A DNA stretch of 64,000 nt, taken from Nematostella vectensis. Taxonomy: Eukaryota; Cnidaria; Anthozoa; Actiniaria; Edwardsiidae. The DNA is taken from assembly GCF_932526225.1 (NCBI RefSeq), contig NC_064048.1, positions 1,789,340-1,853,339 of the forward strand. The letters run 5' to 3'. Numbering within the stretch: the first letter of the stretch is position 1; every line of letters starts with the position of its first letter. Below are positions 34,495 through 47,100 of this stretch, piece after piece. Under the pieces are notes generated by a model, which ran no database searches, was not told the origin of the DNA, and was given only the letters and a program-made list of their open reading frames with translations. The position numbers were made by a program, and so were the translations under genes.

Positions 34495-35821
34495 AGATTC
34501 ATCAATCGCGAAGTTTGACAGGTCAGTTTTAAGCCAAAAATTCCTGTGCTTCAAGTTGGAGTATTGTTAGGTGTTACTGTAGATTTAGAAAAAAATTCAT
34601 CGCGCAGATTTCGAGATTTTTATTTTAAATCCTTTTAACTTGCATGACAAAGAATAATTTGATTTCCAAGAAGAGTAAATCTAGCGGAATCTGATAAAGC
34701 ATAGATGTTTTAATAAAATCTGAAAAATTTACGAAAATCGCGCGGAAAGTCTTCTGTAGGGAACTTAGTATAAGCTGTTTAGCCAAAACAACCTCGGCGC
34801 GTCACCTTAAGTGTATGCTGAAAAAAATCATGCTGGCTCCGCTTTTAGGCAGTGCCAAAATCTATATATTAACTTCTTAGCAATAACTATTTCTAGCACC
34901 GTCTAAGTTCAGAGGTTCTTTTTTTAGGAAATGCGGTGATCCGCTTAAGGGATGTCAAAAGTATTATTCCGCAATAATTCGATAAAGAATTCCATATGGT
35001 ATTGGTATTTCATAAAGGCATTGGTTAACATCTTCATCTGATAAAAATCCTAGCAATTATATTATGAAAAACAAATTTAAAAAAAGTACCATAAATGCGT
35101 TATACGGTGGAATTCGAACCCTCTAAATAAATGAAAACCAGCTCGAGAGATCCGAGTAGGAATTACTCAAAACTAGTATTTAGGGAGTTTGAAGTCAGTT
35201 TAAATATAGCAGGGAGTCCAAGTCATCTGAGCTCGAGTTATCGGGGTTCTAATGAGAAAGCTTTTTTTCCCAAATTGGGTTATTTCTATATTTGCGGAAA
35301 ACTTTCACCTCCAGTACTAATTTGAAGACACATTAGAAAGGTCTCCTTTACTCTTAATGGAGCTCTTGAAATTCGTTGATTACCAGAGAAGAGTCTTTGG
35401 GAATTTACATGAGCGGTGTTTTATTATTGTGCCGTCGTCTTAGGGTCGAAGGACCTCCTCGGAATCGCCGAAAAGTCTAAAACTTTGCGAGACTCAAGGG
35501 TGATCCGAAATAAAATGCATAGCAATATCAAATAAAATGTAACTATAATCAAGCTGTATTGCCTTTACAAATAGGAACATAAAATTGCCTTTTAAGATGA
35601 AAAGAAAAGAGTTGTTTCCCAAAAAATCTCCACATTTAGGCGTTCTATGGAAAACCATCCTAACTACCTTGAACAGAAAAGGGTTATTTCTTAGTTCGTT
35701 CAATACTACGAATTCTAATCCCCACCACCCATGTCTTTAAAAATCTAAATATTCTTCCGGCAATAATTATAACATAAATTCTCCAAGGCGCACACTTCTT
35801 GATTAAATATCTAAGTCATAG

Positions 35822-36190
35822 TTATATAAATATACGAGTTACCTGAAACTGCCCGCGCCGGGTATATTTAGTGTGTCGTCCGTGCTAGCTTGTCGGATCT
35901 GTCTAAGTCATTGACCTGTGTTGCCTTTGGATATTTGGCGCGCTCTGTGTCTCGGTGCCTTCAGACATGATTCGTCAATATGTTGTTTTCCCACAAACTC
36001 GTGCGAAAACAATTATTAACTGGCAGCGTTTCAAGTTAGATGGACAGCTATGTTTAAATAATGAACAGGTGATTCTTACTTCCTGTGTTTTAGACAAATG
36101 CCTCGAAAATAAGTTCACATTAATTAATGAAAGCTCAAAAAGACAAAGATGCGTTTGTTTGCTGTGCGGAATCAGTTTTAAATATTAGTT
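35822..36190 (+). CDS. Possible small gene or first exon with TATA box
   Basis: TATATAAATA at about 35823-35832 precedes a GC-richer leader and an ATG at 35967. The frame from there encodes 73 residues (MIRQYVVFPQTRAKTIINWQ..., ending with RCVCLLCGISFKY). An alternative donor CAG|GTGATT after the ...LNNEQ codons would make this a first exon. No homology is recognised. Confidence 0.22.
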
Positions 36191-36344
36191 TTGAAATACA
36201 TCGTTGTCAATTTAGAGTGCCGTTTTTAACACCAAATGTACTTTTTCGCGTCGAGAAGATTTGTAAAACGATTATCTAGACAGTTAATATTTATACCCTG
36301 TCACTGAAAGCCCTTTTTATCCGCTTCTTGCTAGGAGTTTAATT

Positions 36345-36494
36345 ACACTCTTTTTTATAAGAACCTTTTTTATATGAAAGTCCAAATTTTAAAAAAAATG
36401 CTAAGATCATGTCGAGGCTCAGATAGCAGCAACATATTGCTTTTTTAATTTTATGTGTTCTAAAATACAGACGTTCTTATAAAAAAAGAGTGTA
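36345..36494. mobile_element. Short MITE with 20-bp terminal inverted repeats
   Basis: The left end CACTCTTTTTTATAAGAAC and right end GTTCTTATAAAAAAAGAGTG are reverse complements apart from one A, about 150 bp apart. Both ends are flanked by TA, as expected for a TA target-site duplication (Tc1/mariner-like MITEs). There is no coding content. Confidence 0.7.
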
Positions 36495-36960
36495 TTTGCT
36501 CGTGAATAGTAAGACTTTTATTAGCAACCTAGAACATTTCTCTTGAATTTTAAAGTGATTACAAGTATTTTTTTCCCTTTTCGCATTTACCGAACAATAA
36601 TCCATTGATTTTTTCTGATTTTTTGAGAAGTCTTTTAGACTCTGTGTAAAAATCTTAACTCCGGCCCAAGAGGTCCTCGGATCTCTTTCTAAATCTGCCA
36701 ACGACTGCTAAGCTCCCAAGTAGAAAATTCATCGCTGAGTCTTATAAGTGTTTTCGAAGAGTGTTCCATTTCAACAAATTTCACTATCCAGCAAACAGAA
36801 TTGCTAAATATATTTTATTGGTTTTGGTATGAAGCTTATCCTTAGGTAGAGCGTACAATAATTAAAAAGCCCTTCAGCAAAAAGGATTAGAGGCAGTTGC
36901 CATATGTTCCAAGATTGTAAGCTAGATATCTTGCCATGACAATTACAAGGAACACGGAAA

Positions 36961-37013
36961 TGGTTGTAGGATTTGCGATAAGCATCGCAAATCTGTGGAC
37001 TTACACCACAATC
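36961..37013. other. Perfect 10-bp hairpin with flanking partial complement
   Basis: GATTTGCGAT-AAGC-ATCGCAAATC is a perfect inverted repeat with a 4-nt loop. The outer sequences GGTTGTA and TTACACC extend the pairing imperfectly. Confidence 0.45.
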
Positions 37014-37019
37014 TTATGT

Positions 37020-38120
37020 AACGAATTCTGAGAATTTAAAATGACATCGTCAAAATAGGCGTTTCCCTCTCCTCTTCCCTTATACATTTTCCCTTTCTAT
37101 TTATTAGAATGAGATGTAGTTCAATGGAATATTTTATTTGCAACTTTCTCTCATCATTTTCTCAGTAAAGCGAATGTCCTTTTAGGTATCACGCGCACTC
37201 TCGCGATTGCGTCAAATAACAGTCACGCGCCAGTAATTAGTGCACTTAATTGAAATCCCCCCACCTCCGCGGTGTCTCGCCTCCTCCTTCTCCTTCAATC
37301 TCTTCCCAAAAGTTAGATAACTCCTATGATTCCAATAGTAAAAAAGAAAACATCTCTTCCTCTTGTATCACGTCTCCCTCGTTTTTTCCTCCTAAATTGA
37401 AATAATACAACACATGGCAACCGCATATTGATATATAGTGCGTAGTTATGGGTGGACGCAGTAGACACGTATCCCCTCCCCTCCCCTCTCCGAGACTCCA
37501 TTAAAACGTAGCCCGGTCATTTTTTTAAGAATCGCAAAACGTTAACCCTGTTACATTTGACAAAATGTGTCTGCACACCCCAAGATATCCGGCTGCAGGT
37601 AGATATTGTTTCACCATTTAAAGATGCATTTATTCATGATGGGTATTTTTTGTTGACCAATGTATCTTTTAGTACGTGTGAGTACGTGCCATTTGTTAAG
37701 CCCCCTCCGACGTAATATCAGCCCCTGCCCCCTGACCTCATATAGCACCCCGGTTGCTGACACACACAAGGCGTTAAAGGGAAAGTTAACAACATAAAAA
37801 AGCGAAAACATAGGCAAAACCACAATCGAAAAGTCTATCTATACATCCGTCTAGAATGTGCTTATATATTCTACTTGAGAACGTCATTGTGATTATAATT
37901 TTAAAGGGTTCTCACCCTTCTTGATAACCAATAAAGAAAACCAAGCGAGAAAACGACACTTACTTTCTAACTTAAAATGAACAACTGCTTTTTTTGTACA
38001 TTTATTTCAAATAGGGTTTTATTTGTTTTTCCAATATGGTTACACTCGGAGAATCTGTGTGTCGTTACCAGCAGTGTTTTATGTTTACCAAATAAATAAA
38101 AATATAGGATTCAAATAGAG
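37020..38120. other. Intergenic sequence, nothing recognised
   Basis: AT-rich with short low-complexity pyrimidine runs; no gene or repeat family identified. Confidence 0.3.
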
Positions 38121-38129
38121 AGTTTGCTG

Positions 38130-38665
38130 ACTGTAGTATTTTAAATGAAGACGCCAGAAGTACCCGTTATATGTAGTTTTTACTGTAAGTGTTGCTAAAA
38201 CTCTGTGCTCATGTCTGGAATAGTGATGTTCGTTATATCGAGGTTCTACAGTGAGTGTTGCTAAAGCTCTAATATTCTCCCGTCTTGAATAGTGTGATGT
38301 CCGTTATATCGAGGTCTACTGTAAGTGTTGCTAAAGCTCTATGCTATTGTCTGTAATAGTGATGTTCGTTATATCGAGGTTCTACAGTGAGTGTTGCTAA
38401 AGCTCTTTGTTCTCGTCTGTACTAGTAATGTTCGTTATATAGAGGTTGTACTGTAAGTGTCCGGAGAGCTTTATGTTCTCGTCTGTAATAGTGATGTCCG
38501 TTATATCGAGGTTCTACTGTAAGTGTTCCTAAAACTCTGTGCTCATGTCTGGAATAGTGATGTCCGTTATATCGAGGTTCTACTGTAAGTGTTCCTAAAA
38601 CTCTGTTCTCATGTCTGGAATAGTGATGTCCGTTATATAGAGGTTCTACTGTTAAGTGTTGCGCT
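38130..38665. repeat. ~66-bp tandem repeat, about eight diverged copies
   Basis: Repeated AATAGTGATGTTCGTTATAT, CGAGGTTCTACTGTAAGTGT and GCTAAAGCTCT(G/A)TGCTC segments with a period of roughly 60-70 bp. Each unit contains ACTGTAAGTGT or ACAGTGAGTGT, a splice-donor-like string. Confidence 0.85.
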
Positions 38666-38669
38666 ATTC

Positions 38670-40270
38670 ACGTCTGTAATAGTGATGTGCGTCATAGCGG
38701 TTCGACCATCCGCTCCGTTCGACTGACCCGTGTTGAAATCCACACTCTTGGCATGTGCGTCAATACTTGTCTTAGTCAACACTTCAATGGGATGTGCCTA
38801 ACCTTCTTCATGCTACCCATAGCTTACGTCATCTCAGTAAGACAGTGTTTAAAACTATTATTGTTGTTCTGGCCCTAGAGGACCGCAATCAACGGGCTTT
38901 AAAAAAAGAACAGATAAAAATATTTCCTTTTTCCTTACGCGGGCTACCTGTGGAAAAAGAAATGATTTCCCACGTTCATCCAAGACAGGAAGCCGAGATA
39001 TCACACGTAGCACTTTTGTAGGTTATTCCGATTGAGATTGAGAAGCAACAGACAGTTTCACAAACTTGTGTTGATTCCGGAAATGGTCAAATATTTCGAA
39101 GTCTTGTACTATACCCCCTAGCTATGTCTGCCAATTTAGATGTACTGTGAAAGATTGGGAGTCTATAATAGCGCGCACTAGATTATCTAAGTAGTGTTGA
39201 TTTGTCTATTTCCTCGGACGTGATTCGGATGTGACAGTGTGACGCGTTGTGTTTTAGGTCAACGGTATCCCTGTGGTCAAGGAGCGCGCCTATAAAAAGG
39301 TCCATCAATATGCATCCAAACCTTATTACGCCTGCATTATTACATAAGGGAAGGCGCTTATTTCAGAATCCAGGTTATCTTTGTTAAAAAAGCCTTCATC
39401 GAAGTCAATTTGAATGTTAAATACGTTTAGGAGAGGCGCTTATTCATACTTTTCCTCTTGGGCGAGGCTCTCGTATTCGAGAAATTACGGTACTTTATTA
39501 TTGGCCCTGTTTAAACTAGGGTAAAGGGTAAAAACGATAAGTACGGTTGCAACAAATACTGGAGTTAAGGAAGAGTAAAGGAGATGTCCTTAAAGTTAGT
39601 GTAAGTTGTAACAACTTATACAAAAGATAACGGCCATCAAACAAATACACAGCCACCAATAAACTATCCTATCGCCCGTGGTTAGACGGACAATTGTTCC
39701 CAAGATGCTTACCTGATTCTGATTGGCTCAACGTCTTTTCCAAAATGAACGTCTCTCTCTGAGAAAGGAAGAAGCTATTACGAAGGATGAAGGGCGTTTT
39801 TGAAACTTTTATTGCTTTTTTTTCCTATGAAGATGCAATTTCTTAAGATGCGATGAAAAGTAGTAATAGTTTGGTAAAAATTTGTTCTGCCCATGAGCTT
39901 TTATACATAGTTCTCTATTTTAGTCAAGAAATGCATTTTCACACAATTCACTTCATGGCAAAATAAGTGTATCTTTGATACATTTCTACCATCAATGCAA
40001 TATCTTATTTTTACAACTTTATTTCGTTATTTCTATTCATGAGGTTACAGATAAAGTCTTGGTAAGTCAATTCCATCAAAAATATTTTTATAACAATTGA
40101 TCGATTTTTCTAGTTTTACCTGAATGCAAATGTGAACGATATACCTTGATTGTTTTTTTTTTCTTGTGACTCTACATAATTTTGAAAAAAAAAAAAAACA
40201 CGAAAGAAGAAAAATGCTCGAGAAAGCACGCCGTAGGCCAAAAAGACTTCAATCCCCCTCCGTGAGAACC
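38670..40270. other. Intergenic sequence with one shared repeat fragment
   Basis: AACTATCCTATCGCCCGTG at about 39662 also occurs at about 15515, just outside the hammerhead element. It is probably a fragment of a dispersed repeat. No gene recognised. Confidence 0.3.
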
Positions 40271-40279
40271 ACTCCTATT

Positions 40280-40437
40280 TTATCATTTGATATTTGGTGT
40301 TAGACTCAACAAGTCATTTTATATTGGGTGTTAGACTCAACAAGTCATTTGATATTTGGTGTTAGACTCAACAAGTCATTTTATATTTGGTGTTAGACTC
40401 AACGAGTCATTTTATATTTAGTGTTGGACTCAACAAG
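40280..40437. repeat. ~31-bp tandem repeat, five copies
   Basis: Five copies of TCATTTTATATTTGGTGTTA plus GACTCAACAAG with minor variation. Confidence 0.9.
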
Positions 40438-40774
40438 AAAATGCAGCTGTCTTTTCAGAGAATTGAAAGACGCAACCAACTTTAGCCTGCAGGCAGGCGT
40501 TTGACGGTGTTTTCATCGCGACAAAAAAAATACAAACAAAAAACAGCCTCGAGCGATCGTAGCCGCCATCTTGGATTTGGAGCAAAGTAGGGAACGAGGG
40601 GGATGGAGCGCTGATAAGAAGTGACACCACTCAACCCCTGTCCAATGCAGGTCCAACTACACAGCGAAAACGGGACCCATAACAGCTGATAATTCTCACA
40701 AATTCGCTTTATTTCCGTTTTTATCTAAATCAATACATTTCAGTGTAATACTTACTAGTTTTACTTCTGTCTCA

Positions 40775-40915
40775 CAATAGGCGAATTGCACTCAGATCAC
40801 GTGACTTTTTGGGAGGCAAACTCGCGCGCGCTCAAGCTTTTGGCGGCAAAATAACAACAACAAAAGGCGGTTACGAATCAGACAGAAAGTTTCTTTGGCA
40901 GAAAAGGCTTATTTT
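40775..40915. mobile_element. MITE family copy A (5' part)
   Basis: CAATAGGCGAATTGCACTCA then GATCACGTGACTTTTTGGG, then GGCAAACTCGCGCGCGCTCA and AAATAACAACAACAAAA. It matches the left half of copies at 41557-41903 and 45500-45778. No right end is seen, so it is truncated or diverged. It lies downstream of MRPS35. Confidence 0.6.
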
Positions 40916-41025
40916 TATGGAAGGATGTTACTTTTTTGCCAATCATTGGTCATCCTAAAATAAAATGGCCTCATTATATTATGCAAGAATAGCAATTAGT
41001 TTTAAAATCTGAGAGTTTTAAATAT

Positions 41026-41031
41026 TTTATT
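41026..41031 (-). terminator. Polyadenylation signal of MRPS35
   Basis: AATAAA on the minus strand, about 110 bp past the MRPS35 stop codon (41141-41143). Confidence 0.55.
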
Positions 41032-41140
41032 CTTATAGAATGAACATTGTCAAGCAAGTTGAACCAAGTCTTGAATCCTTTTATAAGACCAGTTTAAGCA
41101 GACACAGCCAAATCATGAAAAAAAGGACATTTTATAAATG

Positions 41141-44100
41141 TTAGACTTTGACTTTCACGTGGAGCTTGAATCCCTTGCCATACTTGTTAAACCGGTATAA
41201 CTCGTCTCCCACCAGCCTAAGACGTATTGCGTTACGGCGCTTCCTGATTGGCTCATCGCTTTCATCGTCACAGATCTCATTGCTTGCCTCAGTCTCCCAC
41301 GGCTCAATTTTCTAAGAAAAAAAAGCGAATATGTCGCTGAAAGACGAATGACTTTTACTAAGTTCTTAACAGCGTTGCTTTTAACGTTTAATTAAACAGG
41401 CACTTTTGGAATTACTGTATAAATCTCTTTTCAATGGCTAATGGGACGCTCTCCCGAGAGGGCCTTGTAAGAGCATTGCTTTGGCGTCTTTTAACTGATT
41501 GTGGCCTTTTTTGAGATATTTACACATCCTGGTAAAAGAAGGCTTGAAATGTGGAAACAGGGGACTTGCTCTGAGACCACGTGACATTTTGGGCTGAGAC
41601 CACGTGACATTTTGGGCTGAGACCACGTGACATTTTGGGCTGAGACCACGTGACATTTTGGTGGCAAACTAGCGCGCACTCAGGCTTTTTGCGACAAAAT
41701 AACAACAACAAAAAGCAACCTATTCAGCTCTTACCAAAAAAGCCAGAATTCTTTGTTTTTAGAAAGGGTTTAGTTTCATTTAAAGATTTTATTTTTTCGT
41801 CGTTCTCTGGTGTGACGGGCGCAGTTATTTCTGTGATTTTTTTTGTTTTAAATTTGCCACCCAGAAAGATCACGTGATCTCTTAGCGCAAGTCCCCTATT
41901 TGGTAAAGAAATATGGTGTAATGTAACAGTAACAGGAACAAAACAACCCTCGGAAACCCAGGGCGTCGAGGTCAAGGTTAAGGATGCGCGAGAACGAGGC
42001 GGAACAAGGCTGGTGGGAGAGTAGGGTAGGGGGCGGGGGCTGTCTCATTACGCTGATCTCGACAACGACTTGCCATAGCCTCGCTTTCGCGCCGGAATTC
42101 CACAGGAATCCCATGATCTGTATAAGGACTTTTGATCTAAATAACGAGGAGCACTCACCCAGGCCTCGTTGTAGAGAACGGTCATCAAGTAGAGTGCATA
42201 GTCATTGTTCTGTTGTCTTGTGGGGCATCTGCGTGATGCAAGTACATACATTTAGTTGTTTATTTAAACTGACATTGTCACCAGTGTACTTGCGGAGGTC
42301 CGACGGAAACCTCAACCGACAAGAAACAAAAGAATCTATAAGAATCCGTGCTATCTAACAGGGCATTCGCTGTAAGTTATCAGTCACATCCTCAAAGAAA
42401 ATTTTAGGATGTGACTTAAAAGATACACTGCTGTTACAATTTAGAAATATTTTTCGCGTTTTCCGTCAAAAAAATAATCGGATATCGTTACGTAATCGAC
42501 CGGAAATAAACTGGTGAAACTGCCACTTGAACAAATTTACCAAAGTTTTCTGTGGTATATTAGCATGCAGCATGATATCCCTCATCTCATGTTCAAGATA
42601 ACAAATTTACCAAAGTTTTCTGTGGTATATTAGCATGCAGCATGATATCCCTCATCTCATGTTCAAGATGTAATTCCGCAGTAAATAAAGATTGTAATTC
42701 CGCAGTAAATATAGATTGTAATTCCGCAGTAAATGTAAATTGTAATTCCGCAGTAAATATAGATTGTAATTCCGCAGTAAATATAGATTGTAATTCCGCA
42801 GTAAATATAGATTGTAATTCCGCAGTAAATATAGATTGTAATTCCGCAGTAAATATAGATTGTAATTCCGCAGTAAATATAGATTGTAATTCCGCAGTAA
42901 ATGTAAATTGTAATTCCGCAGTAATTTTTCTCAATAATTTGAGGGTTCTCTGAACTCTGGATATTACAAAATTAAAGTGTAAGAAAAATAGGTATCGTGA
43001 AGGTAAGATGGCATAAAAACTTCATGATTCCCTTAGTCACAGGATACCAGGCAGCCATCAGTGATGAAGAGAGCGTATTGTACTGACATCAACACCAAAT
43101 ACAAATACATTCAAATGTCGATCGTTTTATGTAAATTTGCATGTATCTGCATTTGGTAAGACACGTTAAAAAAATGGCATTTCCCTAATGATGGCACCCT
43201 CTATAAAATAACAACAAAAACAAGTATCATCAAATATGCACCAGTCAAAATGGCCCACAGTTTATTTCAATAGTTCTACCCATAGACACTAACCGATCAG
43301 TGACGATGGTTAAGCTGTCATCCACAGGGTTGTACCTCTCGCCAACAAGTTCAATCAGTTTGGTGCGGGCATGGTCATCTAGGATCAAGTCCTTTAGGAA
43401 AACCTGCAAATAATTCATAAATTCATAAACTTTCATAGCACATTGTCAGTGTTGCCGGAGGTGCCAGGGGCGTAGCTAAAAGCATTCAATTTGGGGTAGG
43501 GGGCTCAGTCATTTTATGTAACTATTTGTGAGGGGTGGGGGATGTACCGGGCTTGGAGGGGTTTCCGACATCGGGAATGTGGAGTCTCCAAAATCAAGGC
43601 AGTTTAACCATGTAAAATGATATTTAACTTTATTGTTGAGATTACCTTACTTGATGGTAGGTAAAAACTAAATACAAATAATACTGTTAACAGAGACTCC
43701 TACTGAGATTACTAAGATAAAAAATCAAGCTAAATGAAAGATTGTAACTTACGTCTGATGTGTCTCCTAAAGATCTGATTGAATATAACTTGAACTCCCT
43801 TAAAACTCCGATCTGCTCCAAACTCCGTGCTACCAAAAGCGCTTATGTAACTAAATGCCTTGTAACTAAACACCTTGTAACTAAATACCTTGTAACTGCT
43901 AATTATACAACAATGTTAATTATTGAGTGTGAATATAATCTAAAAACAAAACAAGACAACAGTCCTTTCTGTAGGTTAGTCTATTTACACGTCCGTGACA
44001 GGGGAGAAAAAATATGTAATGTAAAATTTTGAAGAGGGGTGCAAACAGGAAAGTGAGAACATCCTACCACCTAAGAACCAGTGTAGTTATAGTCTTAGAC

Positions 44101-47100
44101 AATCCAGAACATTCTCAATTCCGCGCTGCCGAACCGAACGTTTTAGGTGATCTTTCATCCCGGCCATGGCATCCAGTTGCACCACTAAATTTAACGTATA
44201 ATCCTAACTGAACATATCATATTCGCTCATTTTATAGTATATAGCTTTCCTCTTATCATAGTCACATTTTAGTCTATTACCTGTAATATACATATATATA
44301 TAGCTATATTTTTATTCCTTTTTTTCTATTTTACTCGATGTAAATAGCGCAATTCAGTGTTTTTTAGCTGCCATGCAACCTTTTTGAAATGAACTATCTA
44401 AACTATTTAAAAAACCAAAGGAGCCGGATGAGAAAGGATTAAGTCTTAAATACTGTAAGATGGCTGAAAAATTGAACATGATTAATTAGGATAAATTGCA
44501 GTAGGATATTGACCCATTTCCATCAATAGGGACACTCTACAGAGTCCTCAGAAATGAGATGTGCTTCATAACAGTGACTTTTAAGAGGACTGCAATAACA
44601 CTGAAAATGTGTTTGTTTATCTCTTAGGTTTAGAAATTTGCTTCAACCACACCCAGTGCAATGTACCATCTCTCTGTAAGAATTGCAGTTGACCACACCA
44701 AAAGTGCCATTCCTTTATGGTGAAAATTATTTTTTCTAGTGGGAGTCCTTCCCTTCCCCTGGGTCTTATTACCTGTAGTTTGACTTTCTTGGATCCTGGG
44801 TGGTGGAGTGATGGACCAGCAAACAGATAGTTTCTGGTTATAACCCTCAGGGGACGTAAGGAGGGGTCCAAATCTTTGGGCCATGGCTTGCAAAGAGCTG
44901 TAATCACAACAAAATATAATACAACCAAAACATAAATACAGTAAAACCATCAGAACATTCTAGAATTGAACAAAGAAGAGAATCCTAGAATTTATATGAA
45001 GTGGAGCCTCCTACTACAATGATAGGAATCCTTTAGATAAAAAATTACATAATTGCTATATAGAGTTGTTCATTTAAGGTTTCGTTTTACTATTCCCAAA
45101 TTGATACTTTGGAAAGTGTGCTATATAGTACACAGTGAGGTTGTCTATTGTGTACAGTACATCCAGACTCAAGGCATAAATATCTCAAAAACACATATAA
45201 TGTACTGTATACATTCGTTGCTCTTGTTGACTAACATGGCATACACTATGGAACAACATCACAACAGTTTGAAATAAAGCTGTTACCGAGAAACTTTTAA
45301 CAAACTTACGTTTGAGGGCTTGGCAATGTCTTTCAATTGCTGGGGGACTCAGGTGGAAGAAATTTGGAATCTGTAAAAATCACAAGATATTGTGATTTGC
45401 GTTATGCAATATTCTCCAACAAGCCATTAGTAATATGTAGTAACTTAATATGTAAACAAATTTTTCACTCTCAAATGTGAAGAGAAAAGAAAGCTAAGTA
45501 TGCAGGGGCTTCAGCTAATTGCCTATTTCCATCATGTGACATTTTGGAGGCAAACTCACACACGCTCCAGCTTTTAGAGGCGAAATAACAACAACAAAAT
45601 ACAACTTGTTCAGCTTTTATGAATCAGCCACGGAAAGTCTCCTTGGTTATTTTTTAATTTTATTGATTTTTGTCACTCTTTGGAGTGAGGGAGGCAGCAA
45701 TTTCTGTGTTAACTGTATTTTTGCTTGAATTTGCCACTCAAAAGGTCACCCGATTTTTAAGTTCAATTGTCTATTGGAGTGCAAACCTGAGGCTTTGGCA
45801 GATATTATAGCTGTTTATTTATTTTTGGCCTTTTTTTTATCAAATTACTGTATTTCAAGCCATTTCAACCAGATTTTTAGCTTGTAACAAAAGCCACCTT
45901 CATCAGCTCCAAGTTCGCCATGGTCCGCTGAGGGAAGTTGTCCAGTCTGTTGTGCTTGCGCCGCCCCATTCTCAGGAAGACGGGGATGATAGCAGGGTTG
46001 TAGGTCTGAGGGCCGGAGAAAACTGACGGCCAATCTGTGGACTCTGGCTTCATAGTGACCGCTCTTGATGGATTCTATGATAGTAAACAGATATTAATTA
46101 TTATTATAATACTGTTTATTTATTTTATTGGTTAAAGATCAGGGAAACTTCAGAGGCAGGCTACAGTGTAGTAATCTTTTTAGGCTTCATGGCCATACCT
46201 CTAGATAGATTCTATGATAGTAAACAGATGTATTATAAAATACAGTCTTATTGGACGGAGTATCAGGGAATGGGCAGAAGCAAACTACAGCAGGGTTCAA
46301 AATAGGGGCTGGCTGCCAACAATAGCCGGCTGTTTTCTGAATTGAAGTACCTTCAAAATAGTAGTACCTACTGGACAAATAGAAGTCCAATTTAATAGAA
46401 GTAACTGCACACTCTCTCTTTACCATGAAAATTTTTTTGAATATACATGTGCAAAATATGCTTGCACTGCGCTGCATTTTTTACCAAAAATCAGCAAACC
46501 AGTACTTCTATTCTGCACTGAAGAGTATGGTTCATGGCCACTACAAGATGGATTCTATGACAAGTATAGAATGCAATTGCTTTGTCCTATAAACTCACCC
46601 TTTGCATGGCTCCATGGACTCTCTTCTGATGTTCATTCCTGAATTCTGCAAATTGTAAATGCATAAAATGTAAATGAGCATTCCACAGCCAAAAAATGTG
46701 TAAGGTAATTTCCATGATTTTAAATTAGTTTTAGCGTACAGCTTCGGAGATATTCTAAAATTAAATTGATGCTCTTTGAACCTCCGTGATAAACATTTTT
46801 CAAGGTTGAAAAACTATACAAGAATATAATAGAGAAGAATACAAAAAAAGAAAGTGATTTAGAAAAACAGTGCGTTTTAGAATGTTCAACTTCAAATTAT
46901 GATATTTCAATGTAAACACCACACATAATTACTGATGTTTTAAGTTTTTAAAGACACCAAAAATATTACTGTCAGATTTCAAAATGTCTTAGTACAAGAG
47001 TTTTGACACCCTTTGATGGATGATGATATTCTATTGGAAGTTTTCTTAAGCAATTCTTATGCCACTGACTGTACAAGTCATTACAGATACTCTACAGACT

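Noticed and set aside
34141-34554. 137-codon minus-strand frame
   Set aside because: Phe-rich and AT-driven composition, no domain, and it runs opposite to the promoter-like signals next to it.
35093-35125. tRNA-like B box (ATTCGAACCC)
   Set aside because: No A box at suitable distance and no acceptor or anticodon stem could be traced on either strand.
42593-42953. ~100-codon frames with 8-residue repeats on both strands
   Set aside because: The 24-bp minisatellite lies within MRPS35 intron 6; flanking exon phases join without it.
43753-43850. Possible extra MRPS35 exon ending ...GDTSD with a good GTAAGT donor on the minus strand
   Set aside because: Joining 44773 directly to 43403 gives the conserved family sequence ([17 protein letters not shown]) in phase, so an exon here would interrupt it.
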